Under the pieces are notes generated by a model, which was not told the DNA's origin, made no database searches, and saw nothing but the letters and a program-made list of their open reading frames with translations. From W0P28-013 sp051870755 (GTDB taxonomy: Bacteria; Bacteroidota; Bacteroidia; Bacteroidales; Paludibacteraceae): a stretch of 64,000 nucleotides of DNA. The position numbers were made by a program, and so were the translations under genes. The stretch is taken from positions 238,257 through 302,256 of the forward strand of contig JBJECE010000028.1 in the NCBI GenBank assembly GCA_051870755.1, in the 5' to 3' direction. Below are positions 1 to 8,655 of the stretch, piece after piece. Numbering within the stretch: position 1 is the first letter of the stretch; each line of letters starts with the position of its first letter.

Positions 1-4
1 AGTG

Positions 5-12
5 TATCTTTG
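5..12 (+). promoter_or_regulatory. -7 promoter element TATCTTTG of the ferredoxin gene
   Basis: The octamer fits the Bacteroidota -7 consensus TAnnTTTG and lies 36 bp before the ferredoxin ATG. The -33 element would fall outside the window. Confidence 0.65.
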
Positions 13-48
13 CAGTGCTAATTAGTATCAACTTAAAAAAACAAAATC

Positions 49-219
49 ATGGCTCATGTAATTTCTGCTGACGACTGCGTAGCTTGTGGCACTTGCATCA
101 GCGAATGCCCCGTAGAAGCTATCTCGGAGGGTGATGTTTATTCCATCAATCCCGACATTTGCACCGATTGCGGCACCTGCGCAAGCGTTTGTCCTTCGGA
201 GGCAATCCATCCGGCGTGA
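49..219 (+). CDS. 2[4Fe-4S] ferredoxin, 56 aa
   Basis: A small bacterial-type ferredoxin that carries electrons in the cytoplasm. Two four-cysteine cluster motifs are complete: C10-x2-C13-x2-C16-x3-C20-P and C38-x2-C41-x2-C44-x3-C48-P. Each binds one [4Fe-4S] cluster, with the last cysteine of each set completing the other cluster in this fold. The start ATG follows a good -7 promoter element, and a strong terminator follows the stop, so it is probably a single-gene transcript. The redox partner cannot be told from the sequence; pyruvate:ferredoxin oxidoreductase is the usual one in anaerobic Bacteroidales. Confidence 0.95.
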   Translation: MAHVISADDCVACGTCISECPVEAISEGDVYSINPDICTDCGTCASVCPSEAIHPA

Positions 220-240
220 TAGGACGCATCGTCGAAAACA

Positions 241-287
241 AAAGACACAGAGGCTGTTCGGACGAAGAACGGCCTTTGTCTCTTTTT
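241..287 (+). terminator. Intrinsic terminator of the ferredoxin gene
   Basis: A 19-bp near-perfect stem (arms 241-259 and 267-285, one mismatch and a few G-T pairs) with a 7-nt loop, followed by TTTTT. Confidence 0.85.
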
Positions 288-342
288 GAACATTGGCGGC
301 GTGATGCACAATAAAACGGCCTATTTTGCGTTTTTAACATAA

Positions 343-1041
343 GTGAAACGACTTGTTTACATACTGTTGCTCCTGCTGATGACGTGTGTTGGCGCGCGCG
401 CGCAGGACAATTTGCCCATGGTCGATTACAAAGTGGTGCATTTCGGCTTCACTTTGGGACTGAATTTCATGGATTTTGATTTCACACCGAGTGGCATGTC
501 CATCGACGGCAAAGTGTACAATGCCGATGTGTCGTGGGTGATTCCCGGCTTTACGGTGGGTGTCATTGGCGATGTGCGCATGGGCAACTACTTCAATTTC
601 AGGCTTGTACCGGCGTTTCATCTCTCCGATCGCACCATCTCGTACTCCAACGATGTGGACGACGAGATTATTCGCACGAGTGTCAAATCGACCATCATTT
701 CGGTGCCGGCTTACATCAAATTCAATGGCCCGCGCATCAAAAACTATCGTCCGTATCTTTTGTGCGGCGGCGGCGTGATGTTCGACCTCGGACGCGACCG
801 CCAACAGCCCATTTTGCTGAAAATGCTCGATTATTGTGTGGAATTTGGCGGTGGTTGTACCATCTATCTCAAATATTTTCGTCTGTCGCCCGAAATCAAA
901 TTCTCGTTGGGATTCAACAATGTGCTTGAACCTTGGGAGGAACGTCAGCACGACGTTATCGACCCTTCGGCAGCCAAATATACGCAGGCCATCAGCCGCA
1001 TGACGTCGCGTATGCTGACTATTTGCGTCAATTTCGAGTGA
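343..1041 (+). CDS. porT: PorT, type IX secretion outer-membrane protein
   Basis: PorT/SprT is an outer-membrane beta-barrel needed for the type IX secretion system, which exports CTD-bearing proteins in Bacteroidota. The 232-aa product has a signal peptide ending near A20-Q21 and then the family pattern: HFGFTLGLNFMDF near residue 33, a PGF-x-VGV strand, and the block RIKNYRPYLLCGG followed by LSPEIKFSLGFNNVL. Length matches the family (about 230-245 aa). The start is a GTG, because no in-frame ATG precedes the signal peptide. The other Por genes here, porU and porV, lie 27 kb away, so the system is dispersed as in Porphyromonas. Confidence 0.9.
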   Translation: MKRLVYILLLLLMTCVGARAQDNLPMVDYKVVHFGFTLGLNFMDFDFTPSGMSIDGKVYNADVSWVIPGFTVGVIGDVRMGNYFNFRLVPAFHLSDRTISYSNDVDDEIIRTSVKSTIISVPAYIKFNGPRIKNYRPYLLCGGGVMFDLGRDRQQPILLKMLDYCVEFGGGCTIYLKYFRLSPEIKFSLGFNNVLEPWEERQHDVIDPSAAKYTQAISRMTSRMLTICVNFE

Positions 1042-1055
1042 TTTTTTCTTGCTTT

Positions 1056-1511
1056 TTAGTCTTGTAGTGTGGCAATGATGTCGTCGCAGGCGTCTTCCAA
1101 CAGGTCGATGGCGTATTCAAAACCGGCATCGCCACCGTAGTAAGGGTCGGGCACCGCTTCGGCGTAGTTGAATTTGTGGCAATAGGTTACGGCCGATGTT
1201 ATTTTGTGAACGGCGTGCGGTGGCGCCATGCGTTCGAGGGCGCGCAGGTTGTCGGCATCCATACCGATGATGAGGTCGAAGCGGTCGAAGTCGGCTTGGG
1301 TTATTTGGCGGGCACGATGTGTGATGGTGTAGCCGCGGCGTGCGGCGTGTGCGCGCATACGCGGGTCGGCTTGTTCGCCGGCGTGGTAGGCAATGATGCC
1401 GGCCGAATCAACTTCGGCATGCAACCCGGCTGCGGCGAGCTTGGCGTTGAGAATGGTTTCGGCCAGCGGCGACCGACAAATGTTGCCCAAACAGATGAAA
1501 AGGATACGCAT
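1056..1511 (-). CDS. Low-molecular-weight protein tyrosine phosphatase
   Basis: A cytoplasmic phosphatase of the arsenate-reductase-like fold, 151 aa, the usual family length. The P-loop CLGNICRS (C-x5-R-S) lies at residues 7-14 and carries the nucleophilic cysteine. The conserved DPYY segment with the general-acid aspartate is near residue 120. Homologues reverse tyrosine phosphorylation, often of BY-kinases that control capsule export, but no BY-kinase is visible here, so the substrate is unknown. The gene converges on porT with 14 bp between the stops. Confidence 0.93.
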   Translation of the reverse strand: MRILFICLGNICRSPLAETILNAKLAAAGLHAEVDSAGIIAYHAGEQADPRMRAHAARRGYTITHRARQITQADFDRFDLIIGMDADNLRALERMAPPHAVHKITSAVTYCHKFNYAEAVPDPYYGGDAGFEYAIDLLEDACDDIIATLQD

Positions 1512-1553
1512 ATATAATTAGGGTGTAATTCGGTTTGTCGAACATCCGGAAAA

Positions 1554-1898
1554 ATAAAAAAAGAGACTTTTGTTATAAAGCCTCTTTCCTATCATTTGCG
1601 GAAAGAGAGGGATTCTTTCTCCACTTCGTTACGAAAGCGACTTCGTCGGTTACGAACCCCCGTCGGGTTCTCATCTCTCTCCGGCCGCGTTCGTTGTTTT
1701 TCAATAAAAAAAGAGACTTTTGTTATAAAGCCTCTTTCCTGTCATTTGCGGAAAGAGAGGGATTCTTTCTCCACTTCGTTACGAAAGCGACTTCGTCGGT
1801 TACGAACCCCCGTCGGGTTCTCATCTCTCTCCGGCCGCGTTCGTTGTTTTTCAATAAAAAAAGAGACTTTTGTTATAAAGTCTCTTTCCTGTCATTTG
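1554..1898. repeat. 150-bp tandem repeat made from the tRNA-Ser 3' end and its terminator
   Basis: Two full units and part of a third repeat with an exact 150-bp period: the same block begins at 1561, 1711 and 1861. Only two or three bases differ between copies. Read on the minus strand, each unit ends with the last 15 bases of the adjacent tRNA-Ser (T-arm 3' strand plus acceptor) and then the terminator hairpin. In units 1 and 2 the T-loop is split by a 37-bp insertion (1616-1652 and 1766-1802) between GGGGGTTCG and AATCCC. These look like decayed duplicates of the tRNA gene. This explains all of the gap between the phosphatase gene and the tRNA. Confidence 0.9.
1854..1888 (-). terminator. 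Intrinsic terminator of tRNA-Ser
   Basis: On the minus strand AAAGAGACTTT pairs perfectly with AAAGTCTCTTT (11 bp) around a 7-nt A-rich loop and runs into T's. The same hairpin, with one G-U pair, recurs in both tandem repeat units. Confidence 0.9.
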
Positions 1899-1985
1899 CG
1901 GAAAGAGAGGGATTCGAACCCCCGGTACAGTTACCCGTACACCGCATTTCGAGTGCGGCCCGATCGACCACTCCGGCATCTTTCC
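1899..1985 (-). tRNA. tRNA-Ser (anticodon CGA)
   Basis: An 87-nt class II tRNA. The acceptor stem GGAAAGA/TCTTTCC is perfect, with discriminator G. The anticodon stem CCGCA/TGCGG encloses loop CTCGAAA, giving anticodon CGA (codon UCG). A long variable arm is present and the T-arm is GGGGG-TTCGAAT-CCCTC. CCA is not encoded. Its own promoter lies 12 bp upstream and a terminator follows closely. Two damaged copies of its 3' part follow downstream in the tandem repeat. Confidence 0.95.
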
Positions 1986-1996
1986 GAATGCGGGTG

Positions 1997-2004
1997 CAAA
2001 GATA
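1997..2004 (-). promoter_or_regulatory. -7 promoter element TATCTTTG of tRNA-Ser
   Basis: On the minus strand TATCTTTG ends 12 bp before the tRNA 5' end, with a TTG about 20 bp further upstream, as expected for the Bacteroidota -7/-33 promoter. Confidence 0.75.
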
Positions 2005-2102
2005 CAACTCTTTTTGCAGATAGCCAAGAAATTTATTGATTTTTTTGATTGTTTGTGTATTTTTGATGAAATTGTGGCAAAAAAAGCAACACAATATGCA
2101 AA

Positions 2103-2122
2103 AATACGAGTTTTCTCGTATT
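2103..2122. promoter_or_regulatory. Inverted repeat upstream of the 2241 lipoprotein promoter
   Basis: AATACGAG and CTCGTATT form a perfect 8-bp dyad around TTTT. It ends 21 bp before the -7 element of the downstream gene, so it overlaps the -33 region. No T-run follows, so an operator is more likely than a terminator. No regulator gene lies beside it. Confidence 0.4.
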
Positions 2123-2143
2123 GCGGAATTAAAAAAAATGTTG

Positions 2144-2151
2144 TACTTTTG
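2144..2151 (+). promoter_or_regulatory. -7 promoter element TACTTTTG of the 2241 gene
   Basis: Matches TAnnTTTG and would give a leader of about 85 nt before the ATG at 2241. Confidence 0.65.
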
Positions 2152-2240
2152 CAGCGTGAAATGGTATGTTATTTTAACATTTCTACAAAACAGAAACTAA
2201 TTATTATTCTTTATTAAATTATTTATCAAAATTTTCTGCT

Positions 2241-3356
2241 ATGAAGAAAGTATTTTTTGGTTCTGCAATGTTGGCTGTATTGCTGCTTGCAGGTTGTGAG
2301 AAAGAACAGAGTCAACTGACTTTGGACAGCATGGCCGGTGTGGCTAAAGTGCAAGGTAAGGTAACTTACGATGCCGGTTATGGCATAGAAAATGGCGCTG
2401 TTGTTAAGAATCCGGTTGCCGTGAAAGGCGGTGTCGATGTAGTGCTCGAAATCGCGTACAGCGAATATTCGACCGGCGCCGAAGGTAAAAAACAGTACAC
2501 CACTAAAACGGCCGAAGACGGAACGTATCTGTTCGAAATTCCCGTAGGCGTGAAAGCCATCAACGCCACTGTAGAGGTGTTGCCTTTCGAAGCCGCTTAC
2601 GGCACGTTGATCGATGGTTACGAAGCTGCCAATGTTATCAGCATCGAAAAAGCCATGTTCAACCAATCGTCAACCGAGGCGGTATCGCTCGAAAATGCTA
2701 AAGTGCGCACAGCCGACTTGACTGTAACCACCACCAGCAAATTCGATTATGCTTCGTTGAGCAAAGGCAAAAAGGTGAAAATCGAAGGTGATGTGTTCGT
2801 ACAAAGCGAAGATTGGATCGACAAAGAAAACATTACTAAAACGAAAGTGAACAAACAACTTGATGCTAAAGTCGGTCAAAACGTTTCGGTTTTGTTGTTC
2901 GTTTCCAATGTTGCCGTAGCGGAGGCACCGCTGTTTATCTATTCGTTCCAAACCGTAGCATCGGACAATACGATGAAATCGTATGCTTTCGAAGTACCTG
3001 TGCCTGACGCATGGGATTTGGCCGCCGGCGATGTTGAGCTGGAGTGCAAAATCGAAGATTTCTATGTAGAGGCCGAGAATGATGTGCTGGGTTACAAACA
3101 CCTCTATTTCGATATTGACGGCGATAAAGGTAAAACTCAATATCTCGCCGGTGTATGGAGCTGCGCATCTAATCCGGTGGCTCATCCTGCGGTAATCAAC
3201 ACCGAAGTGCCCCTGCAAATGCCATCGATGAAATTGCTGTTCGACGCGCGTCAAGATCAAGCCATTTACGGTTTGAACAAGAAAGACAAAGGCGACATGA
3301 TCGGTAACTATGTGTCGAACAATGTTTATGGTTGGTCGTTGCCGTCGCTCGACTAA
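2241..3356 (+). CDS. Surface or periplasmic lipoprotein of unknown function
   Basis: A 371-aa lipoprotein: the signal peptide ends in LLLAGC, with C19 as the lipidated residue. An immunoglobulin-like beta segment (about residues 36-120, VQGKVTYDAGYG onward) resembles the carboxypeptidase-regulatory-like repeats of Bacteroidota surface proteins. The rest is beta-rich with no motif I recognise. The next gene, 41 bp downstream, encodes a beta-barrel, and a terminator follows that gene, so the two probably form one transcript and may act together in the outer membrane. Function unknown. Confidence 0.85.
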   Translation: MKKVFFGSAMLAVLLLAGCEKEQSQLTLDSMAGVAKVQGKVTYDAGYGIENGAVVKNPVAVKGGVDVVLEIAYSEYSTGAEGKKQYTTKTAEDGTYLFEIPVGVKAINATVEVLPFEAAYGTLIDGYEAANVISIEKAMFNQSSTEAVSLENAKVRTADLTVTTTSKFDYASLSKGKKVKIEGDVFVQSEDWIDKENITKTKVNKQLDAKVGQNVSVLLFVSNVAVAEAPLFIYSFQTVASDNTMKSYAFEVPVPDAWDLAAGDVELECKIEDFYVEAENDVLGYKHLYFDIDGDKGKTQYLAGVWSCASNPVAHPAVINTEVPLQMPSMKLLFDARQDQAIYGLNKKDKGDMIGNYVSNNVYGWSLPSLD

Positions 3357-3397
3357 TACCTTGTTATTTCTTTTAACAACAAAAAGAGAGTAGTATT

Positions 3398-4306
3398 ATG
3401 AAGAAAATAGTAAGTTGCCTTTTGGTGGCAGCATTGGCTCTGCCGATGTTTGCTCAAGAAGAAAGCGCCGCGAAGAACGAATATTTGCCGGCTGCGGGCG
3501 ATTTCGCCATCGGTTTCAATCTGAATCCGTTTGCTACGTTCGTGGGCAATATGTTCAACGGTACTGTCGGTAATGCTATCGACAATGGTAAAATCGGCGG
3601 CGAAGCGTTGCTGTCGAACATGACGATGCCGAATGCTTATCCTGTCGTATCGTTGCAGGGTAAATATATGTTTACCGACAATTTGGGCTTGCGTGCCAAT
3701 ATCGGTTTGTTGCTGACACGCCAAAACAATCGTGAATATGTGTTGGACGACGAAGCCGTAGCCATCGACCCGTTGTCGAAACAGAAAGTGGTTGATGCCG
3801 AGTACTTGTCGAGCAACGGCGGTAGTTTGTCGGTCGGTGTAGAATACCGTATCGGCAAAGGCCGTGTGCAAGGCGTGTTCAGCGGTAGTGCGCTGTATGC
3901 GTTCAGTGTGGCTCACGCCAACTACGAGTTTGGCAATGCCATTACCGAAATAAACCAACGTCCGACATCGGGTTCGTTTGCAACGTATGCCGCCATGTCG
4001 TCGCAAATGCCGAATGCGCGTTTGCTGCACAACTATACCTCTGACGGGGTACACACCATTGGGTTGGTAGGCAGCGTAGGCATCGAAGGTTTTGTGGCTC
4101 CGAAAATTTCGATTGGTGCCGAAGTCAATTTGGCATTGCTCTACACATGGACACCGCAACAATATGGCGAATACGAAGGCTTCAACTTGCTGACTAAAGA
4201 GGTGGAACATTTCACCGAATTGGTTGCTCCGAAGTCGAGCCAATTTGTGTTTGGCACGCAGAACATCGGTGCCAACTTGTTCATGAACTTCTACTTCAAT
4301 CGTTAA
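3398..4306 (+). CDS. Outer-membrane beta-barrel protein, unknown role
   Basis: A 302-aa protein with a signal peptide (residues 1-19, cleavage near FA-Q) and an outer-membrane barrel pattern: alternating hydrophobic strands, glycine-rich turns, and a C-terminal strand NLFMNFYFNR ending in an aromatic and a basic residue. It looks like the generic PorT/OmpA-type barrels annotated as hypothetical outer-membrane proteins. It follows the 2241 lipoprotein and precedes a terminator. No substrate can be assigned. Confidence 0.8.
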   Translation: MKKIVSCLLVAALALPMFAQEESAAKNEYLPAAGDFAIGFNLNPFATFVGNMFNGTVGNAIDNGKIGGEALLSNMTMPNAYPVVSLQGKYMFTDNLGLRANIGLLLTRQNNREYVLDDEAVAIDPLSKQKVVDAEYLSSNGGSLSVGVEYRIGKGRVQGVFSGSALYAFSVAHANYEFGNAITEINQRPTSGSFATYAAMSSQMPNARLLHNYTSDGVHTIGLVGSVGIEGFVAPKISIGAEVNLALLYTWTPQQYGEYEGFNLLTKEVEHFTELVAPKSSQFVFGTQNIGANLFMNFYFNR

Positions 4307-4335
4307 AAACGGATTGTAGTATAGCGATTTATGCG

Positions 4336-4370
4336 AGTGTCGTCCCGAAAAATGGGGCGACACTTTGTTT
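4336..4370 (+). terminator. Intrinsic terminator after the 3398 barrel gene
   Basis: AGTGTCGTCCC pairs with GGGGCGACACT (11 bp, one G-U) around GAAAAAT and is followed by TTGTTTT. Confidence 0.85.
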
Positions 4371-4386
4371 TATGCGCAAAAATTGC

Positions 4387-4394
4387 TAATTTTG
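4387..4394 (+). promoter_or_regulatory. -7 promoter element TAATTTTG of radA
   Basis: A TAnnTTTG match 22 bp before the radA ATG, just after the upstream terminator. Confidence 0.65.
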
Positions 4395-4415
4395 TGGCAT
4401 TATCGCGTATAAGAG

Positions 4416-5780
4416 ATGAAAGAGAAGATTGTCTATTTTTGTAAGGAGTGTGGCGCCGATTATCCCAAAGCGTACGGGCGTTGTCCGGCGTGTGGCGCGT
4501 GGAATTCGTTTGTGGAGCAGAAAGTGCGCAAGGAGCCGGCGGCGAAGGTGTCGGGACGCGGTTTTGTGGCGTCGGGCAGTCGTCCGGTGCGCATCAACGA
4601 GGTCGATGCCCATGCCGAAATGCGTATCGATACGCAGAATGCGGAATTGAATCGCGTGCTTGGCGGTGGTTTGGTGCCCGGCTCGTTGGTGCTGATAGGC
4701 GGCGAACCCGGCATCGGTAAATCGACATTGGTGCTGCAGGTGGCGTTGCGCATGGTCGGCAAGCGTGTGCTGTATGTGTCGGGCGAGGAGAGCGTGAACC
4801 AACTGAAAATGCGTTCGGAGCGCATCGGCCGCATGGAGAGCGATTGCTACATTGTGAGCGAAACGTCGTTGGAGCAGATTTTTACGCATATCGAAAACGT
4901 CAAGCCGGATATAGTCATTGTCGATTCGATTCAGACCATTTCGACAGAAACGGCCGAGTCGTCGCCGGGAAGTATTTCGCAGGTGCGCGAATGTTCGGCG
5001 GCGCTGCTCAAATTTGCCAAAGAGTCGGCTGTGCCGGTGATTCTTATCGGGCATATTACGAAAGAGGGCAGTTTGGCCGGCCCGAAAATTTTGGAACACA
5101 TTGTCGATACGGTGCTGCAGTTCGAGGGCGACAGACATTATCTCTATCGCATATTGCGCGCCAACAAAAATCGTTTCGGTAGCACCGACGAGTTGGCCAT
5201 TTTCGAGATGCAGCAGAGCGGTTTGCGCGAAGTGTCGAATCCGTCGGAGTTGCTGCTGACACAAAATCACGATGGCTTGAGCGGTGTAGCTATTGCCGCC
5301 ATGATTGAAGGCGTTCGCCCGTTTCTGATTGAGGTTCAAGTACTTGTGAGCACGGCGGCCTACGGAACACCTCAACGTTCGGCTACGGGTTTCGACATCA
5401 GAAGGATGAATATGTTGCTGGCCGTGTTGGAAAAACGCGCCGGTTTCAAACTGATGCAAAAGGACGTGTTTCTGAATATTGCCGGTGGCTTGCGCGTGAA
5501 TGATCCCGCCATCGATTTGGCGGTGTTGGCGGCTGTGCTGTCGTCCAATTTGGACATCACGCTCGACAACGCCATCTGTTTGACGGGCGAGGTCGGCCTT
5601 TCGGGCGAGATTCGGCCGGTGAATCGCATTGAACAACGCATAGCCGAAGCTCAGAAATTGGGATTTGCCAAAATTATTGTGCCGGAATTCAACCACAAAC
5701 AGTTGTCGAAAACCAATTGGAAAATCGAAGTGGTGCCGGTGCGCAAGGTCGAAGAGGCGTTTCGCGTGTTGTTCGGCTGA
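4416..5780 (+). CDS. radA: RadA (Sms), branch-migration ATPase in recombination
   Basis: RadA is a RecA-like helicase that extends heteroduplex DNA during recombinational repair. The 454-aa product has every landmark: an N-terminal zinc ribbon (C9, C12, C23, C26), Walker A GGEPGIGKST at about residues 95-104, Walker B IVIVDSIQT, the RadA-specific KNRFGS motif near residue 255, and a C-terminal Lon-protease-like domain. Full length and intact. It stands alone between terminators. Confidence 0.97.
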   Translation: MKEKIVYFCKECGADYPKAYGRCPACGAWNSFVEQKVRKEPAAKVSGRGFVASGSRPVRINEVDAHAEMRIDTQNAELNRVLGGGLVPGSLVLIGGEPGIGKSTLVLQVALRMVGKRVLYVSGEESVNQLKMRSERIGRMESDCYIVSETSLEQIFTHIENVKPDIVIVDSIQTISTETAESSPGSISQVRECSAALLKFAKESAVPVILIGHITKEGSLAGPKILEHIVDTVLQFEGDRHYLYRILRANKNRFGSTDELAIFEMQQSGLREVSNPSELLLTQNHDGLSGVAIAAMIEGVRPFLIEVQVLVSTAAYGTPQRSATGFDIRRMNMLLAVLEKRAGFKLMQKDVFLNIAGGLRVNDPAIDLAVLAAVLSSNLDITLDNAICLTGEVGLSGEIRPVNRIEQRIAEAQKLGFAKIIVPEFNHKQLSKTNWKIEVVPVRKVEEAFRVLFG

Positions 5781-5806
5781 CGTCGCAGCGGTGCAATTGG
5801 CACGAA

Positions 5807-5835
5807 AAGCGAGCGTTCGGGGAGAATGCTCGCTT
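5807..5835. terminator. Bidirectional hairpin between radA and trkH
   Basis: AAGCGAGC pairs with GCTCGCTT (8 bp) in the 64-bp gap between convergent genes. The T-tracts on either side are imperfect, so termination efficiency is uncertain. Confidence 0.6.
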
Positions 5836-5844
5836 GTTTGTTGC

Positions 5845-7314
5845 CTATTTTTTCCAAAATGTCGGCGAAAATAGGACCAACACGGTGAATAATTCCAAAC
5901 GTCCGATGAGCATAATGAATGCCAAGAACCATTTGGTGAACGCGGGCAAGGCGGCGAAACTGCCGGCCGGTCCGCAACTGCCAATGCCGGGACCAATATT
6001 GCTGATGGCTGTCAGTGCTGCACCGAACGATTCGCCCAACGGCATGCCGGAGAGCGCCACAACAAACGTGCTGATGATAATGATGCCAACATAAATGACT
6101 GTGAAAGCGTGTATGTTGCTGATGGTGTTTTCGGGTACGACGTGCTGATTGATGCGTACGGGCAACACGGCTTTGGGGTGAATGAGGCGTTTCATTTCGT
6201 AGTAGCCGTTTTTGCACACCAATAATAACCGAATGATTTTCAGACCGCCGCTGGTCGAACCTGCCGAACCGCCGCTCAACATCAGTAGCAGCAGCAGCGC
6301 CCATAGCACCGGTTTCCACAATAGGTAATCGGTGGTGCTGAATCCTGTGGTGGTAATGATGGAAACCACTTGAAACAGACTTTCGCGGAATGTTTTCTCG
6401 AAGTCGGCTATCGAATGCACGCCTTTGTACACTACCAGCCCGAGTGTAATGGCGAACGTGAAAGCGGCAATGGTCAGGAGATAGGTGCGCAACTCTTCGT
6501 CGTGCCACAATTTGTCGAATCGCCGTTTGATGAATGCCCAATAGAGCAGTGCGAAGTTGGTACCTGCCAGCACCATAAACAGAATGATGGTGTACTGAAT
6601 GAATGGCGAATCCCAATAGGCAATGCTGGCTTGTTTGGTAGAGTAACCGCCTGTAGCCATGGTTGTTAGCGCATGACAAACCGCATCGAATATGGACATG
6701 CCGCCGATATACAGCACAATGGCCTCGAGCCCTGTGAGTATAACGTACAATCCCCATAGTTGTCGGGCTGTGTTTTTGATGCGCGGTTGCAGTTTGTCGT
6801 AGGTCGGGCCGGGTACTTCGGCCATGAAAAGTTGCATATTGCCGCCCAAAAACGGCAGTACGGCCAACGACAATACAACAATGCCCATGCCGCCCAACCA
6901 TTGTATCAGACTGCGCCAAAAGAGCAGCCCGTGCGGCAGGGCTTCGATGTCGGTCAGAACGGATGCGCCTGTGGTGGTGAAACCCGACATGGTTTCGAAA
7001 AACGCATCGGTGGGCGACAAAATGGAGCCGTTGAGCAGAAATGGCAACATGCCGAATAACGAAAAAAAGACCCAAACTACTGCCACGATGCAATAACCTT
7101 CGCGCACGCCAAGTTGGCGTGGTGCGCGGAGTCCGGCCAAATAGCCAAGCAAGCCGCCTAATGCAGTGATGCCGGCCGATTCGAGCAACGGTAGCAGGTC
7201 GGATTCGCCATAAATGAGTGCTACGCCTGCCGCCAAAAGCAGAAAAAAAGTCTCGGTGCAGAGCAGTAAGCCCAAAATCCGAAATACGAGACGATAATTA
7301 AAGGTTTTGGTCAT
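5845..7314 (-). CDS. trkH: TrkH family potassium uptake channel subunit
   Basis: The membrane subunit of the Trk potassium uptake system, 489 aa. It has the four pore-loop repeats of the SKT superfamily: the first contains TMSGFTTTGASV, and later ones include TTMATGGYST, STTGFSTTDY and SNIGPGIGSCGP. The glycine in each filter segment is visible. About ten hydrophobic membrane segments surround them. It lies 3 bp after trkA on the same strand, and TrkA is its cytoplasmic gating partner. Confidence 0.95.
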   Translation of the reverse strand: MTKTFNYRLVFRILGLLLCTETFFLLLAAGVALIYGESDLLPLLESAGITALGGLLGYLAGLRAPRQLGVREGYCIVAVVWVFFSLFGMLPFLLNGSILSPTDAFFETMSGFTTTGASVLTDIEALPHGLLFWRSLIQWLGGMGIVVLSLAVLPFLGGNMQLFMAEVPGPTYDKLQPRIKNTARQLWGLYVILTGLEAIVLYIGGMSIFDAVCHALTTMATGGYSTKQASIAYWDSPFIQYTIILFMVLAGTNFALLYWAFIKRRFDKLWHDEELRTYLLTIAAFTFAITLGLVVYKGVHSIADFEKTFRESLFQVVSIITTTGFSTTDYLLWKPVLWALLLLLMLSGGSAGSTSGGLKIIRLLLVCKNGYYEMKRLIHPKAVLPVRINQHVVPENTISNIHAFTVIYVGIIIISTFVVALSGMPLGESFGAALTAISNIGPGIGSCGPAGSFAALPAFTKWFLAFIMLIGRLELFTVLVLFSPTFWKK

Positions 7315-7317
7315 GGC

Positions 7318-8655
7318 CTAATTGTTGAAAAATTTTGCGATTTTTCGAATGCTGGTCGCCATGCAGAATATCACGACGTGGTCGCCCGGCCGAATGATGG
7401 TGCTACCGCTTACCACCATACCTTGACCATCGCGAATGATGCCGCCGATATTGACGTTTTCGGGCAGCCGCAGGTCTTTGACGGCACTTCGTGTTATCTT
7501 GTCGCCGGGTTTCACTACGAATTCTACGACTTCGGCATCGGAGTAGGTGAGGCAGTTGACGTTCAGCACATCGTCGTCGAGTGTGAGTTGATAGATGTGG
7601 CTGGCGGCAATCAGTTTTTTGTTGATGACGGTGCCGATGTCCAAATTTTCGGCCAAATCGATGTAGTCGATGTTCTCGACTTCGGCGATGGTTTTGCGTA
7701 TGCCGAATTGTTTGGCTGCCAAACAAGCCAGCACGTTCGATTCCGAATCGCCTGTCAGCGCAAGGAATGCGTCGGCATCTTCGATACCTTCTTCGCGCAG
7801 CAGTTCCACATTGCGACAATCGCCGTTGATTAGCAGTGCGTTGCGAATTTTTTCGGCCAAGGTGAAACAGCGGTTGCGGTCTTGTTCGATGACTTTGACG
7901 CGGATGTTTTTGGCCAGCAGGTTGATGGTGTTGATGGCGATGCGGCTGCCACCCATGATGATGAGGCTGTTGATGTCGAAGGCCGTTTTGCCGGCTTGCT
8001 CGCGCACATACTCCAGATTGTCGGGCGTGCAGATGAAATAGACAATGTCGTTGGCCAAAATCTTGTCGGATCCGCACGGAATGATGGTGTGATTGTTGCG
8101 CTTGATGGCCACAACACGGTAGCGGTGATGGTCGAAAAAGCCGGTGCTGAAGGCTTTGTTCAACAGTTGGGCGTTGTCGCGCACTTTCAGGCACACTACT
8201 ATCAGCGCGTTGTTGCAAAACGACCGATATTCGCGTAACCAACCGCGTTTCAGTAGGTTGGCAATCTCTTCGGCGGCCAACATTTCGGGATAAATGAGCG
8301 AATCGACGCCCATTTTTTTGAAAAATTCGGCATTTTCTTTTTCAAGGTATTCCTTGTTGTCGATGCGCGATACCGTTTTCTTGGCTCCTAAATTGGTGGC
8401 CAGCATACACGCGGTCATATTGACACTTTCGTGTGGCGTAACGGCGATGAACAAATCGACGCCATTGACGCCGGCCTCTTTTAGGTCGTTTATCGAGGTG
8501 GGCGACCCGACTTTGGTCAGCAAATCGTATGAGGTCGAGAGGTCTTTCAGACGCTCTTCGTCGCTGTCCATAATGACAATATCTTGGTTCTCGTTTGCGA
8601 GCATTTTGGCGGCGTGGTGTCCCACTTCGCCGGCACCAACGATGAGTATTTTCAT
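7318..8655 (-). CDS. trkA: TrkA, NAD-binding regulatory subunit of Trk potassium uptake
   Basis: A 445-aa peripheral protein with two tandem RCK units. The first Rossmann motif, GAGEVG, is at residues 7-12. A second nucleotide-binding segment, LIIMGGSRIAINT, begins near residue 232, and each unit ends with a TrkA-C domain. Ligand binding to RCK rings gates TrkH. The start overlaps the dxs stop by 4 bp (ATGA), so the two are translationally coupled, and trkH follows after 3 bp. Confidence 0.95.
   Translation of the reverse strand: MKILIVGAGEVGHHAAKMLANENQDIVIMDSDEERLKDLSTSYDLLTKVGSPTSINDLKEAGVNGVDLFIAVTPHESVNMTACMLATNLGAKKTVSRIDNKEYLEKENAEFFKKMGVDSLIYPEMLAAEEIANLLKRGWLREYRSFCNNALIVVCLKVRDNAQLLNKAFSTGFFDHHRYRVVAIKRNNHTIIPCGSDKILANDIVYFICTPDNLEYVREQAGKTAFDINSLIIMGGSRIAINTINLLAKNIRVKVIEQDRNRCFTLAEKIRNALLINGDCRNVELLREEGIEDADAFLALTGDSESNVLACLAAKQFGIRKTIAEVENIDYIDLAENLDIGTVINKKLIAASHIYQLTLDDDVLNVNCLTYSDAEVVEFVVKPGDKITRSAVKDLRLPENVNIGGIIRDGQGMVVSGSTIIRPGDHVVIFCMATSIRKIAKFFNN

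Noticed and set aside
1535..2039. Overlapping plus-strand ORFs of 147-162 codons with internal peptide repeats
   Set aside because: They run through the 150-bp tRNA-derived tandem repeat and the tRNA-Ser itself. The repetition comes from the 150-bp period being a multiple of three, not from a protein.
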